Assembly: GCF_963677565.1 (NCBI RefSeq)
Contig: NZ_OY781982.1
Span: forward strand, 310,001-374,000
Direction of reading: 5' to 3'
From: an uncultured Draconibacterium sp.
GTDB lineage: Bacteria > Bacteroidota > Bacteroidia > Bacteroidales > Prolixibacteraceae
Length of the DNA stretch: 64,000 nucleotides
Shown: positions 8,693-17,399 of the stretch, piece after piece
Numbering within the stretch: position 1 is the first letter of the stretch
Layout of the letters: every line of letters starts with the position of its first letter
Notes under the pieces: model-generated
Databases searched by the model: none
Told to the model about the DNA's origin: nothing
Seen by the model: the letters and a program-made list of their open reading frames with translations, nothing else
Made by a program: the position numbers and the translations under genes

Positions 8693-9823
8693 ATGATTCT
8701 TGGATTATTAAAGGAACACGGTAAAGAAACACGTGTCGCTTTACTTCCGGAAACTGTGAAAACTTTTACCGACCTGAAAGTTGAAGTATTGGTTGAACAG
8801 GGAGCTGGTGAAAAAGCATTTGCTTCCGACGCCGACTACGAAGCTGTTGGAGCAAAAACAGTTTCGCGCGACGATGTGTTTGCCAAAGCCGAAGTCCTGC
8901 TGCAAATTCAGCCTCCCGCTGAAGGAGACACCGGAAAAATTAAAGATTCTCAGGTTTGGATTAGCGCTTTCAATCCGCTTTGGGATACCGCGTTGGTTAA
9001 AACTTTCCTCGACAGGGGGATTACAACATTTAGTCTCGATCTGATTCCGCGTACAACCCGTGCGCAAGCCATGGACATTTTATCGTCGATGGCAACGGTT
9101 TCGGGCTATATGGCTGTGCTGGAAGCTGCGGTAAAACTGCCAACTTTTTTCCCCATGTTTATGACAGCTGCTGGTACCATTCGCCCGGCAAATGTGCTAA
9201 TTCTGGGCGCCGGAGTAGCTGGGTTACAAGCCATTGCCACCTGCCGGAAACTGGGTGCACAGGTACAGGTTTTCGATGTACGCTCGGCGGTAAAAGAAGA
9301 GGTAATGAGTCTTGGTGGTAAATTTGTTGAAGTGGAAGGTGCTACTGAAGACAAAGCTGCCGGAGGTTATGCGGTTGAACAAACCGAAGAATTCAAAAAG
9401 AAACAGCAGGAAAAAATCAATGAAGTTGCTGCCAAATCAAATGTGGTAATCTGCACTGCGCAAATTCCGGGACGAAAAGCTCCGTTGTTAATTCCAAAAG
9501 AAGCCGTTGAGGCTATGAAACCGGGATCGGTTATTATCGATCTTGCAGCATCGACAGGTGGAAACTGCGAACTGACCAAAAACGACGAAGTTGTTGTTCA
9601 CAAAGGCGTAAGCATTATCGGGCAATCGAATTATCCGGCACAAAAACCGGTTGATGCAAGTCGTATGTTTGGTAAAAACGTACTGAACTTCATGAAGTTG
9701 ATGATTGGAGAGGAAGGTGAACTTAACCTGAATTTTGAAGACGATATTGTAAAAGGAACCTGCATTACCCATGCAAAAGAACTTTACAACGAACGAGTAA
9801 AATCAATAATCGAAAACGCATAA
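8693..9823 (+). CDS. pntAA: NAD(P) transhydrogenase alpha subunit, NAD-binding part
   Basis: The 376-aa soluble subunit is the NAD(H)-binding domain I of proton-translocating transhydrogenase. It begins MILGLLKEHGKETRVALLPE, has the Rossmann glycine motif LILGAGVAGLQAI at about 170 and the mobile-loop region near 230-245. It stops before the membrane domain, so this is the three-polypeptide arrangement (PntAA, PntAB, PntB). The next gene begins nine bases downstream. Confidence 0.95.
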   Translation: MILGLLKEHGKETRVALLPETVKTFTDLKVEVLVEQGAGEKAFASDADYEAVGAKTVSRDDVFAKAEVLLQIQPPAEGDTGKIKDSQVWISAFNPLWDTALVKTFLDRGITTFSLDLIPRTTRAQAMDILSSMATVSGYMAVLEAAVKLPTFFPMFMTAAGTIRPANVLILGAGVAGLQAIATCRKLGAQVQVFDVRSAVKEEVMSLGGKFVEVEGATEDKAAGGYAVEQTEEFKKKQQEKINEVAAKSNVVICTAQIPGRKAPLLIPKEAVEAMKPGSVIIDLAASTGGNCELTKNDEVVVHKGVSIIGQSNYPAQKPVDASRMFGKNVLNFMKLMIGEEGELNLNFEDDIVKGTCITHAKELYNERVKSIIENA

Positions 9824-9832
9824 ATCTACAGT

Positions 9833-10147
9833 ATGGAACAATTTTTAACGTTTTTCTTTGAGTACAAAGAAGCCATTTTTATCATTGCTCTATCCATATT
9901 TGTGGGTATTGAGGTGATTTCGAATGTGCCTGCCGTATTGCATACTCCGCTTATGTCGGGGGCAAACGCAATCAGCGGTGTAATTATTATTGGTGGTATC
10001 ATCCTGGTTGGTCATGCCGACCTATCAAAATTCTCACTCGACTTGGTACTGGGTATTCTCGCCCTAATTTTTGGTACCCTAAATGTGGTGGGTGGTTTTG
10101 CTGTTACCGACAGGATGCTTGAAATGTTTAAAAAGAAAAAAAAGTAG
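9833..10147 (+). CDS. pntAB: NAD(P) transhydrogenase alpha subunit, membrane part
   Basis: The 104-aa hydrophobic protein has three to four transmembrane helices and the conserved VPAVLHTPLMSGANAISG loop of the PntAB membrane domain. It supplies the part of the proton channel that in E. coli is fused to PntAA. It lies between pntAA and pntB with spacers of 9 and 6 bases. Confidence 0.95.
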   Translation: MEQFLTFFFEYKEAIFIIALSIFVGIEVISNVPAVLHTPLMSGANAISGVIIIGGIILVGHADLSKFSLDLVLGILALIFGTLNVVGGFAVTDRMLEMFKKKKK

Positions 10148-10153
10148 GCAGTT

Positions 10154-11593
10154 ATGGATAAAGTATTAGGAACACTAAACGGAATAGATTTTACTGTTGG
10201 CGATACTTTGCTCGAACTGAGCTACCTGATTGCCGCACTTTTATTTGTATTTGGTCTGAAACTGCTTTCGCACCCCGAATCGGCCCGCCGTGGTAACCTT
10301 TGGGCAGCCGGAGGTATGGGACTGGCCATGATAACCACTTTACTTTTGCACAAAAACAGTGCAGGAGAAGGTATTTCTCTAACTAACATTTGGATTATTT
10401 TATGCGCCATTGGTGTTGGTGCGGCTATTGGCTGGATGGTTGCCCGTAAGGTAAAAATGACAGCCATGCCACAGTTGGTTTCGTTGTATAACGCAACCGG
10501 TGGTGGTGCATCAATGTTAGTGGCACTATTAGAATACCCGGCAGCTATGGCCGGCGATGTTCAATCGATACTGGTAACTGTTCTTGGATTAATTATCGGA
10601 GCAGTTGCTTTTAGTGGTAGCTTAATCGCATTCGGGAAACTTGATGGACGCGTTGGCGACATCATGAAACCATTTATGACTTACCTGAACCTGGTATTAC
10701 TGGTTGCCACAATTGCCATGGGTGTTTACATTGTAATATCGCCCAATGCACCAGCTGAAATGTTGTGGGCCATTTACGCACTTACGGCCATTTCGCTCGT
10801 TTACGGGGTTATGTTCGTAATGCCAATTGGTGGTGCCGATATGCCCGTTGTAATTTCGCTTTTGAACTCGTTTACAGGTATTGCAGCTGCCATGGCTGGT
10901 TTTATTTACAACAACCAGGCGATGATTCTGGGTGGTATCCTTGTTGGTGCTGCCGGTATGATTCTTACCGTTTTGATGTGTAAAGCAATGAACCGCTCAC
11001 TTATAAACGTAATTATCGGGGCCTTTGGCGGAGGTGGCGCTGCGTTGGACCGGGAACAGGGAACTATTAAAGAAATTACGCTTAGCGATGCTGCCGTTCT
11101 CCTAAGTTACTCGCAAAAAGTAGTTGTTATTCCGGGATATGGTTTAGCCGTAGCGCAGGCACAGCACATTGCACACGAACTAGATAGCTTACTTGAAAGC
11201 AAAGGCGTGGAAGTAAAATACGCCATTCACCCGGTGGCAGGTCGTATGCCGGGGCACATGAACGTTTTGCTGGCCGAAGCCGACGTACCATACGAACAGT
11301 TGGTTGAGATGGATGACATCAATCCTGATATGCCAAATGTTGATGTAGCTATTGTTGTGGGAGCCAACGATGTGGTAAATCCGGCAGCATACGACGATCC
11401 GAGCAGCCCGATTTACGGAATGCCAATTATTGATGCTCACCTGGCCAAAAACATTATTATAATGAAACGTGGTATGGGTAAAGGATATGCAGGTATCGAA
11501 AACTTCCTGTTCTTTAACGACAAAACACGTATGTTGTTTGGCGATGCCAAGAAATCGATAACCAGCCTGGTTAGTGAGATCAAGAGTATGTAA
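10154..11593 (+). CDS. pntB: NAD(P) transhydrogenase beta subunit
   Basis: The 479-aa subunit has about eight N-terminal membrane helices, with the MTAMPQLVSLYNATGGGAS segment, followed by the NADP(H)-binding domain III carrying VIVPGYGLAVAQAQ-like sequence (here VVVIPGYGLAVAQAQ) and HPVAGRMPGHMNVLLAEA. With PntAA/PntAB it couples inward proton flow to reduction of NADP by NADH. A strong terminator follows directly. Confidence 0.96.
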   Translation: MDKVLGTLNGIDFTVGDTLLELSYLIAALLFVFGLKLLSHPESARRGNLWAAGGMGLAMITTLLLHKNSAGEGISLTNIWIILCAIGVGAAIGWMVARKVKMTAMPQLVSLYNATGGGASMLVALLEYPAAMAGDVQSILVTVLGLIIGAVAFSGSLIAFGKLDGRVGDIMKPFMTYLNLVLLVATIAMGVYIVISPNAPAEMLWAIYALTAISLVYGVMFVMPIGGADMPVVISLLNSFTGIAAAMAGFIYNNQAMILGGILVGAAGMILTVLMCKAMNRSLINVIIGAFGGGGAALDREQGTIKEITLSDAAVLLSYSQKVVVIPGYGLAVAQAQHIAHELDSLLESKGVEVKYAIHPVAGRMPGHMNVLLAEADVPYEQLVEMDDINPDMPNVDVAIVVGANDVVNPAAYDDPSSPIYGMPIIDAHLAKNIIIMKRGMGKGYAGIENFLFFNDKTRMLFGDAKKSITSLVSEIKSM

Positions 11594-11621
11594 AGAAAAA
11601 CTCTGGTTTTATAGATCTATA

Positions 11622-11653
11622 AAAAGAGCCGTTCCTGTTGGAACGGCTCTTTT
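11622..11653 (+). terminator. Rho-independent terminator of the pnt operon
   Basis: A perfect 13-bp stem (AAAGAGCCGTTCC with GGAACGGCTCTTT, loop TGTT) ends in a short T run. It lies about 30 bases after the pntB stop. Confidence 0.92.
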
Positions 11654-11811
11654 CATGTCTAATAAGTTGTAACCGGTGGCTCGTAACTTGTAACTTTCTT
11701 TAAAGTCAATAAAACATTAAACCGATCACCCATTTGCTGCTAACAGCCCATTGTTCTACCTGAAATCATATTTTCGCAGGCTCAAAATTTCAACTATTTA
11801 AACTTTTAAGT

Positions 11812-12384
11812 ATGAGTACTCAAAAAATTGGAAACCCGGCAGTTGTTGGTTTGGCCGGTTTCGGATTAACTACCCTTTTACTGCAAATTCATAACATCGG
11901 ACTTTTGGGCATTGGACCGGTACTGGCCATGGGCCTCGTTTTCGGTGGATTGGCACAAATGATTGCCGGATTTATGGAACAAAAAGTGGGCAACAATTTT
12001 GGATTTAGCGCCTTTGTTGCCTATGGTTCGTTTTGGATTGGTTTAGGAATTATTTGGTTGTTGAACCATTTTAATATCTACGCCGCCTCGCATACCGATG
12101 TGGGTTGGTACTTGGTAGCCTGGGCTTTATATACCTGTATATTACTGGCTGCGTCGTTTTATGTACACAAAGCTATGGCCATTACCTTCATTTTACTCGA
12201 GATTGGTTTTATCCTGTTAATAATTGGCCATTTTGGATCTCCGAAAATGAATGTTGTTGCCGGCTACGAACTTATCTTCTGTGCACTGTCAGCATGGTAT
12301 ATGATGGCAGCCATCATTATCAACGACCTTGCCGGAAAAACAGTTCTACCTCTTGGTACAGCATGGGCTAAAAAAGCGAGCTAA
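11812..12384 (+). CDS. satP: Acetate uptake transporter of the SatP/GPR1/FUN34 family
   Basis: The 190-aa protein has six membrane helices and the family signature NPAVVGLAGFGLTTLLL just after the N-terminus (NPAxxGL in SatP), plus FGGLAQMIAGFMEQKVGN. It is expected to be an acetate/succinate-proton symporter in the inner membrane. It forms a single-gene unit ended by its own terminator; the four-cysteine sensor kinase lies next. Confidence 0.93.
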   Translation: MSTQKIGNPAVVGLAGFGLTTLLLQIHNIGLLGIGPVLAMGLVFGGLAQMIAGFMEQKVGNNFGFSAFVAYGSFWIGLGIIWLLNHFNIYAASHTDVGWYLVAWALYTCILLAASFYVHKAMAITFILLEIGFILLIIGHFGSPKMNVVAGYELIFCALSAWYMMAAIIINDLAGKTVLPLGTAWAKKAS

Positions 12385-12410
12385 TATTTCATTTACAAAA
12401 TGATATGGGA

Positions 12411-12447
12411 AGGGCCGGATCAATGTAAGATCCGGCCCTTTCTTTTT
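12411..12447 (+). terminator. Rho-independent terminator after satP
   Basis: AAGGGCCGGATC pairs with GATCCGGCCCTT around a seven-base loop, followed by a T-rich tail. Confidence 0.92.
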
Positions 12448-12553
12448 TACATAAAACAAAATTTATCCGGGTTCTTTTGTATGGCTGAGACAAAAATCAG
12501 CAATATTAACCTCATAATCAGCCATAAGACTTTCATTTTCCCCTCACTTTTGA

Positions 12554-12561
12554 TACATTTG
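12554..12561 (+). promoter_or_regulatory. -7 promoter box of the PAS sensor kinase
   Basis: TACATTTG fits TAnnTTTG and lies 32 bases before the kinase start codon. Confidence 0.5.
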
Positions 12562-12593
12562 TTAAGCAAACCATTTATCGAAAGGACGTACAC

Positions 12594-13724
12594 ATGCTTG
12601 AAGAACAAACCTTAACAAGCTATGCCCCGGCAATCCGTTATACAAACGGGCAGCTTGAAAGCCAATTCAAAACCATCCTTGATAATAAACAGTTGGTAAA
12701 TTTTGTGGAATCAATTTCGCAAATGGTACTTATTTTAAATAAGCACCGCCAGGTAGTTTATGCCAACAAAAGTTATAAAGATTTTTGCCGGCAATTAAAT
12801 CATGATCCGTTGATAGGGAAACGCCCCGGCGAAACATTTAATTGCGCTAATGCTTTTAAATCAGTGGCAGGGTGCGGAACATCAAATGCCTGTAAATCAT
12901 GTGGCGCAGTAAATGCCATTTTGGAGTCACATAAGGGGAAACGTTCAACAAAAGAGTGCCAGATACTTACAACGGATAACGATGCACTTGACATTGAGGT
13001 TACAGCAAGTCCCTTAGATCTTGATGGTGAGAAATTAACCATCTTTTCAGTAAATGATATTAGTGCCGAAAAAAGAAGAAAATCACTGGAGCGGGTTTTT
13101 ATTCACGATATATTAAACAGTGCTGGTGCAATTTCAGGATTATCTTCAATTCTTACGGAAATAGACGATGCTGAGCAATTAAAAGATATTGCCCAAACGA
13201 TTGAAGATGCGTCGAAGAATCTTATCGAGGAAATACAGACGCAGCGAGAATTGAGTGCTGCTGAAAGGGGTGAACTTCAGTTACACATAAAAGAGTTAAA
13301 CAGTGAAGAAGTCCTATCAGAACTACAAAGGACATATGCCAAACATGAACTAAATGCCGGTAAACCGATACATATTAGCACAGAATCAGCCAATTGCACA
13401 ATTAATACTGATATTGTATTGCTGAGGCGAATTCTTGGAAATATGATTAAGAACGCTATTGAGATGAACGTTCCTCATGATACCATTACACTTATGTGTA
13501 AAGTCAGACAGAATCTGATAGAGTTTTCTGTTCACAACAACAGCGTGGTTCCTGAAGAAGTTAAGGATCAACTCTTTAAACGCTTCTATTCCACAAAAGG
13601 ACAAGGGCGTGGTTTGGGTACCTACAGCATGAAATTATTGGGCGAAAAATACCTGAATGGTAAAGTTAGCTTTACCAGCTCAGAAGAAAGAGGAACAACT
13701 TTTTATATTCAACTTCCTAAATAG
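12594..13724 (+). CDS. Soluble histidine kinase with four-cysteine PAS domain
   Basis: The 376-aa protein has no membrane segment. Residues about 35-160 form a PAS-like domain containing C84, C94, C100 and C103 (FNCANAF, GCGTSNACKSCGAVNAI). Residues about 165-235 hold the phospho-acceptor helix with H171 in RVFIHDILNSAG, and 270-375 the ATPase domain with N box NMIKNAIE and G box GQGRGLGTYSMKLL. The cysteine pattern C-x9-C-x5-C-x2-C suggests a bound metal, Fe-S cluster or redox switch (inference). No response regulator is adjacent, so it is an orphan kinase. The acetate transporter upstream and the GreA-like factor downstream give no clear signal. Confidence 0.85.
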   Translation: MLEEQTLTSYAPAIRYTNGQLESQFKTILDNKQLVNFVESISQMVLILNKHRQVVYANKSYKDFCRQLNHDPLIGKRPGETFNCANAFKSVAGCGTSNACKSCGAVNAILESHKGKRSTKECQILTTDNDALDIEVTASPLDLDGEKLTIFSVNDISAEKRRKSLERVFIHDILNSAGAISGLSSILTEIDDAEQLKDIAQTIEDASKNLIEEIQTQRELSAAERGELQLHIKELNSEEVLSELQRTYAKHELNAGKPIHISTESANCTINTDIVLLRRILGNMIKNAIEMNVPHDTITLMCKVRQNLIEFSVHNNSVVPEEVKDQLFKRFYSTKGQGRGLGTYSMKLLGEKYLNGKVSFTSSEERGTTFYIQLPK

Positions 13725-13760
13725 TTCCTCACAAAAACTTTCTATAACAGTTGAGCTTTT

Positions 13761-13768
13761 TATCTTTG
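13761..13768 (+). promoter_or_regulatory. -7 promoter box of the GreA-like gene
   Basis: TATCTTTG fits TAnnTTTG and lies 15 bases before the chosen ATG at 13784, leaving a very short untranslated leader. Confidence 0.5.
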
Positions 13769-13783
13769 GTTTTTTTAAACAAA

Positions 13784-14230
13784 ATGACCAAAGAAAAGCT
13801 ATATAACAAAATAATGACGCTGATTGATGAACGAATCGAATCGGCGAAAACAGCTATTGCTTCGGCTAAAGAATCGCGCGACAGCGAAACGAAAAGTAGC
13901 GTGGGAGACAAATACGAAACCGGCCGCACGCTCATGCAACAGGAAGTAGAAAAAAATCGTGTTCAACTACACAAAGCCGAAAGAATAAAAACCGAGCTGG
14001 AAAACATCGACCTCAAGAAAAAGTTCGATAAAGTTGAGTTTGGCAGCCTGGTTTCCGACGGGAAAATCATGTATTTTATTTCAACAGCATTAGGCAAAAT
14101 CGACGTGGATGGCAAAAGCTGTTTTTGCATTTCGCTGGCCTCCCCTATTGGTAAAGCACTCCGCAACAAATGCGTGGGTGATAAAATAAGTTTCATGGAA
14201 AAAACCATTGAAATAGTAGATATTGAATAA
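13784..14230 (+). CDS. GreA/GreB-like transcription factor
   Basis: The 148-aa protein has an N-terminal helical (coiled-coil-like) part and a C-terminal FKBP-like domain with VEFGSLVSDG and ISLASPIGKALRNKCVGDKI, which matches the GreA C-terminal pattern ending in SPIGkALlGkkvGD. The N-terminal coiled coil lacks the obvious acidic tip of true GreA, so RNA-cleavage stimulation is uncertain; a polymerase-binding role is likelier than any fatty-acid function. The ATG at 13784 is chosen because the promoter box lies before it; an upstream in-frame TTG at 13751 is rejected. Confidence 0.72.
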   Translation: MTKEKLYNKIMTLIDERIESAKTAIASAKESRDSETKSSVGDKYETGRTLMQQEVEKNRVQLHKAERIKTELENIDLKKKFDKVEFGSLVSDGKIMYFISTALGKIDVDGKSCFCISLASPIGKALRNKCVGDKISFMEKTIEIVDIE

Positions 14231-14313
14231 AAATATTTTGGTAGAAAAACACCCTTTATCAATCCAAAATTTCAGTTACCTTTAAACTTGCGAAAACATA
14301 AAAACAACTTGCC

Positions 14314-15372
14314 ATGCAAAAAAATAAATCACATGTTTTTAAGTCTATCATGTTTTTATTTCTGCTCCTTAATTTTTATTCTTTCTCAACAAAGGCACAG
14401 GAATACGCTGTTGGAGCCGATCTCTCGTTTTTAAAAGAAGCCGAAGACAATGGTTTTGAATTTAAAGAAAACGGAGAAGTAAAAAAAGGCATCGAAATAT
14501 TTAAAGACCACGGTTACAACTGGATACGGCTGCGATTGTTTCACTCGCCCACACAACTTCCGAACAACCTGGAATACACCATTGCCACAGCGCAAATGGC
14601 CAAAGAATATGATTTTAAATTTTTGCTCGATTACCATTATTCCGACACATGGGCCGATCCAGGAAAACAGTTCATCCCAAAAGCGTGGGAAGGTCTTTCG
14701 CACGAAACACTGGTAGATTCGGTCTATGAATACACGCGCAAAACAATGATTGCCTTTCGTAAAGCCGGTGTTTTTCCTGATATGGTTCAGGTAGGCAACG
14801 AAATAAGTAACGGAATGCTTTGGCCCGACGGCAAACTACCCGACAATTGGGACAACCTGGCTGATTTGATTCAAGCCGGAATTAATGGTGTTTATGCCAG
14901 CTGCGGCAATAATCCGTGCCCGAAAATTATGATTCACATTGACAAAGGCGGCGATAAGGAATTCACCAAATATTGGTACGACAAACTACTATCATACGGA
15001 GTTGATTTTGATGTAATGGGACAATCGTATTATCCTTGGTGGCATGGCTCAATTCTCGATTTGCGCAATACACTAAACTTTATGGCGCGCAGCTACAAGA
15101 AAGAAATCATGGTGGTTGAAGCAGCCTACAATTTTGCGCCCGCTGAATACATTGGCAAGACGGCACCTTTTGCGGAGTCGCCAGAAGGACAGCGCCAGTT
15201 TTTGGAAGAAGTGAACCGCGTAGTACTTAATGTGCCCGATGGCTTGGGCACCGGCATTTTCTGGTGGGAACCCGCCGTGGAAAATAAAGGTTTTGGCTAC
15301 CGCACATTCTTTGATGAAGAAGGAAATGTGCAACCTGTTATTGAAGTTTTCGACCGATTTACACGCCACTAA
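14314..15372 (+). CDS. Secreted arabinogalactan endo-beta-1,4-galactanase (GH53)
   Basis: The 352-aa protein has a signal peptide (hydrophobic 10-24, likely cut after KAQ) and a GH53 TIM barrel from YAVGADLSFL. The proton donor is E163 in MVQVGNEISNG and the likely nucleophile is E269 in IMVVEAAYN; HYSDTWADPGKQ is another family landmark. It should cut beta-1,4-galactan from pectin or algal galactans in the periplasm or outside. No SusC/SusD pair is adjacent, which is unusual for Bacteroidota polysaccharide use. Three small genes follow closely. Confidence 0.92.
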   Translation: MQKNKSHVFKSIMFLFLLLNFYSFSTKAQEYAVGADLSFLKEAEDNGFEFKENGEVKKGIEIFKDHGYNWIRLRLFHSPTQLPNNLEYTIATAQMAKEYDFKFLLDYHYSDTWADPGKQFIPKAWEGLSHETLVDSVYEYTRKTMIAFRKAGVFPDMVQVGNEISNGMLWPDGKLPDNWDNLADLIQAGINGVYASCGNNPCPKIMIHIDKGGDKEFTKYWYDKLLSYGVDFDVMGQSYYPWWHGSILDLRNTLNFMARSYKKEIMVVEAAYNFAPAEYIGKTAPFAESPEGQRQFLEEVNRVVLNVPDGLGTGIFWWEPAVENKGFGYRTFFDEEGNVQPVIEVFDRFTRH

Positions 15373-15378
15373 ATAAAC

Positions 15379-15750
15379 ATGGAAAGACAAGAACATGAAT
15401 TGCCACAGGCACTTATTCAATGGGGTTGGAAATACCATCACCTGGGCATTCCAACCAACACAAAAATGCCCGACGAAAAATACTTACCCCAGTTTAAGTT
15501 TTACCATTCAGGGTTTCCAACAAGTCCTTTTGGTGTGGAATGGATGCGCTTTGAAAAAGACAGCCCGATTCACCCGCTGATTCAGGAAATACCTCACCTT
15601 GCTTTTGAAGTGGAAGACCTGGATTACGAACTAAACACCCGAAACTTAAAGATAATTACTCCGCCCAACCCACCAATGCAAGGAATTCGTGTGGCAATGA
15701 TAGAACACAACGGAGCACCCATTGAATTAATTGAATTCGAAAAAAAATAA
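15379..15750 (+). CDS. VOC (glyoxalase-like) family protein
   Basis: The 123-aa single-module protein has the pattern YHHLGIPTN...HLAFEVEDLDYEL...VAMIEHNGAPIELIEF, typical of the vicinal-oxygen-chelate fold with a terminal glutamate metal ligand. Its substrate is unknown. It begins six bases after the galactanase stop and ends one base before the next ATG, so it is part of the same transcript. Confidence 0.75.
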   Translation: MERQEHELPQALIQWGWKYHHLGIPTNTKMPDEKYLPQFKFYHSGFPTSPFGVEWMRFEKDSPIHPLIQEIPHLAFEVEDLDYELNTRNLKIITPPNPPMQGIRVAMIEHNGAPIELIEFEKK

Positions 15751-15751
15751 A

Positions 15752-16318
15752 ATGACATACATTACCGATAAAAACATTAAAAACAAGGATTATTCAGCAA
15801 AAGCGTTGGAACAAGCCGACTACGAAAACTGTAATTTCTTCGATTGTATTTTCTCGGGCACCAACCTTGGCAGCTACAATTTTGAAGATTGCTCGTTTGA
15901 GAACTGCGATTTTAGTAACACAAAAATTACCAACGCCGCGTTTAAGAATGTAAGCTTTAAAAACTGTAAACTAATCGGGCTGCAGTTTGATGAGTGCAAT
16001 CCCTTTTTACTCGAATTTAGTTTTGAAGGTTGTACATTAAATTACGCCTCGTTTTATCAACTAAAAATTAAAAACACACGCTTTAACCGCTGCGCCATTC
16101 ACGAAGTTGATTTTAGCGAAACCGACCTTACAAAAGCTGTATTCTCGGAATGTGATTTGGCCGGAGCAATATTCAGCCGCGCCAACCTGCAAAAAGCCGA
16201 CCTGCGTAATTGCATAAACCTGATGCTCGACCCGGAGCAAAACCAACTGGCCGGAGCTCATTTTTCACTTGATATGCTTCCCGGTCTTCTCAGCAAATAC
16301 CGCATTAAGGTGGATTAA
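15752..16318 (+). CDS. Pentapeptide-repeat protein (Qnr/McbG-like architecture)
   Basis: The 188-aa protein is built of A(D/N)LxX-type five-residue repeats, for example NFEDC SFENC DFSNT and DFSET DLTKA VFSEC DLAGA, which fold as a right-handed beta-helix. A break near residue 83 (LQFDECNPFLLEF) and a helical end LPGLLSKYRIKVD recall the dimeric gyrase-protecting Qnr proteins, but activity on gyrase is only a possibility. The ATG at 15752 follows the previous stop codon by one base. Confidence 0.85.
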   Translation: MTYITDKNIKNKDYSAKALEQADYENCNFFDCIFSGTNLGSYNFEDCSFENCDFSNTKITNAAFKNVSFKNCKLIGLQFDECNPFLLEFSFEGCTLNYASFYQLKIKNTRFNRCAIHEVDFSETDLTKAVFSECDLAGAIFSRANLQKADLRNCINLMLDPEQNQLAGAHFSLDMLPGLLSKYRIKVD

Positions 16319-16341
16319 GCAATTTTTTGTTGTTTTGCAGT

Positions 16342-16953
16342 ATGGATCTACTACTTTGGTTTGATTACATTGGGACATTTGTATTTGCCATTAGCGGTAC
16401 ATTGACGGCTGCCGACAAACGCCTCGACTTTTTTGGTGCTACCGTAATTGGTTTTGTTACAGCTATTGGCGGCGGTACCTTGCGCGATCTTTTGCTGGGC
16501 GATACACCCGTTGCCTGGATGCGTACCAACAATTATTTCTGGATGATTATTGCTGCCGTTGTGGTAACCATTATTTTCCGCAAACATGTAATGAAACTAA
16601 AACGTACCCTCTTTCTTTTTGATACCATAGGAATTGCCACGTTTACGCTTCTTGGGCTAAAAAAAGCTTTATTATTTAACATCGATCCGTCGATGGCTGT
16701 GCTTATGGGACTGTCGTCGGCAGTGGTGGGAGGCGTTATTCGCGATATCCTGTGTAATGAAGTGCCACTGATATTTCACCGCGAGATTTATGCCACAGCC
16801 TGTATTGCCGGTGCGTTAATTTACCTTTTGTTAAGCCATCTTGGCGTTTCTGAACTCATTTGCGAAACAGCAACCGTAGTTTCCATTATTGCCATTCGTA
16901 TTCTGGCTATTCGCTTTAACATTGCTTTGCCACGGTTAACGCATAAGGATTGA
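16342..16953 (+). CDS. Trimeric intracellular cation channel family protein (UPF0126)
   Basis: The 203-aa protein has two repeats of three helices. Each repeat carries the glycine-rich signature of TRIC channels: TAIGGGTLRDLLLGDTPVAW and SAVVGGVIRDILCNEVP. Bacterial members form K+-permeable trimers in the inner membrane. The ATG at 16342 is chosen. A TTGTTTTG box (one mismatch to TAnnTTTG) ends four bases earlier, so it may also have its own nearly leaderless transcript. Confidence 0.9.
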   Translation: MDLLLWFDYIGTFVFAISGTLTAADKRLDFFGATVIGFVTAIGGGTLRDLLLGDTPVAWMRTNNYFWMIIAAVVVTIIFRKHVMKLKRTLFLFDTIGIATFTLLGLKKALLFNIDPSMAVLMGLSSAVVGGVIRDILCNEVPLIFHREIYATACIAGALIYLLLSHLGVSELICETATVVSIIAIRILAIRFNIALPRLTHKD

Positions 16954-17399
16954 AGTGTTGAGAGACTGAAGGATTGAGGGACTAAGAAGTGAATGAGTTA
17001 TTGAGTAAATGAGGAGGAATTTTGTGGTTAAACCTCTGATTGCCTGAATGCTCTATTGCTTTAATACGTAAATGCTTTAATCCATAGGCCTTATTACTGA
17101 AATTGCTAAACTGATAAATTGTTTAATTGTACTCGAAACTAGCGGCTCGTGTCTCGCGGCTAGAAGCTTGCAACTTACAACTCCATTAATCCTTAATCAA
17201 TAATCCTTAATCCTTTAACTCCCCTTTTGCCGTGAGAATGCATGAATGCTTTAATGCGAAAATGCTTAAATAAGGAAGAACTTAGTGAAGCTTTGTGCAT
17301 TCTTTGAGAGTCTTTGTGGCTGGGTCTTGAGAATGATTTGGGATTGCGTTAGTAGTCGCTAGTAACTCGTGACTAGTAGCTAGAACCTCGTAACTTCCC
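16954..17399. repeat. Gene-free stretch of decayed short repeats
   Basis: This 446-base gap is made of low-complexity words: 'gattgagggactaag/gaatgagttattgag' (16957-17012), 'aatgctttaat' (17046-17084, 17237-17268), 'actcgaaactagcggctcgtg' (17131-17182) and 'ctcgtgactagtagctag' (17351-17396). The same words occur in at least six other gaps. No coding frame, hairpin terminator or promoter is convincing. Confidence 0.6.

Noticed and set aside
12400..12615. Small gene between satP and the PAS kinase
   Set aside because: The frame runs through the satP terminator hairpin and across the kinase promoter and start; composition is not coding-like.
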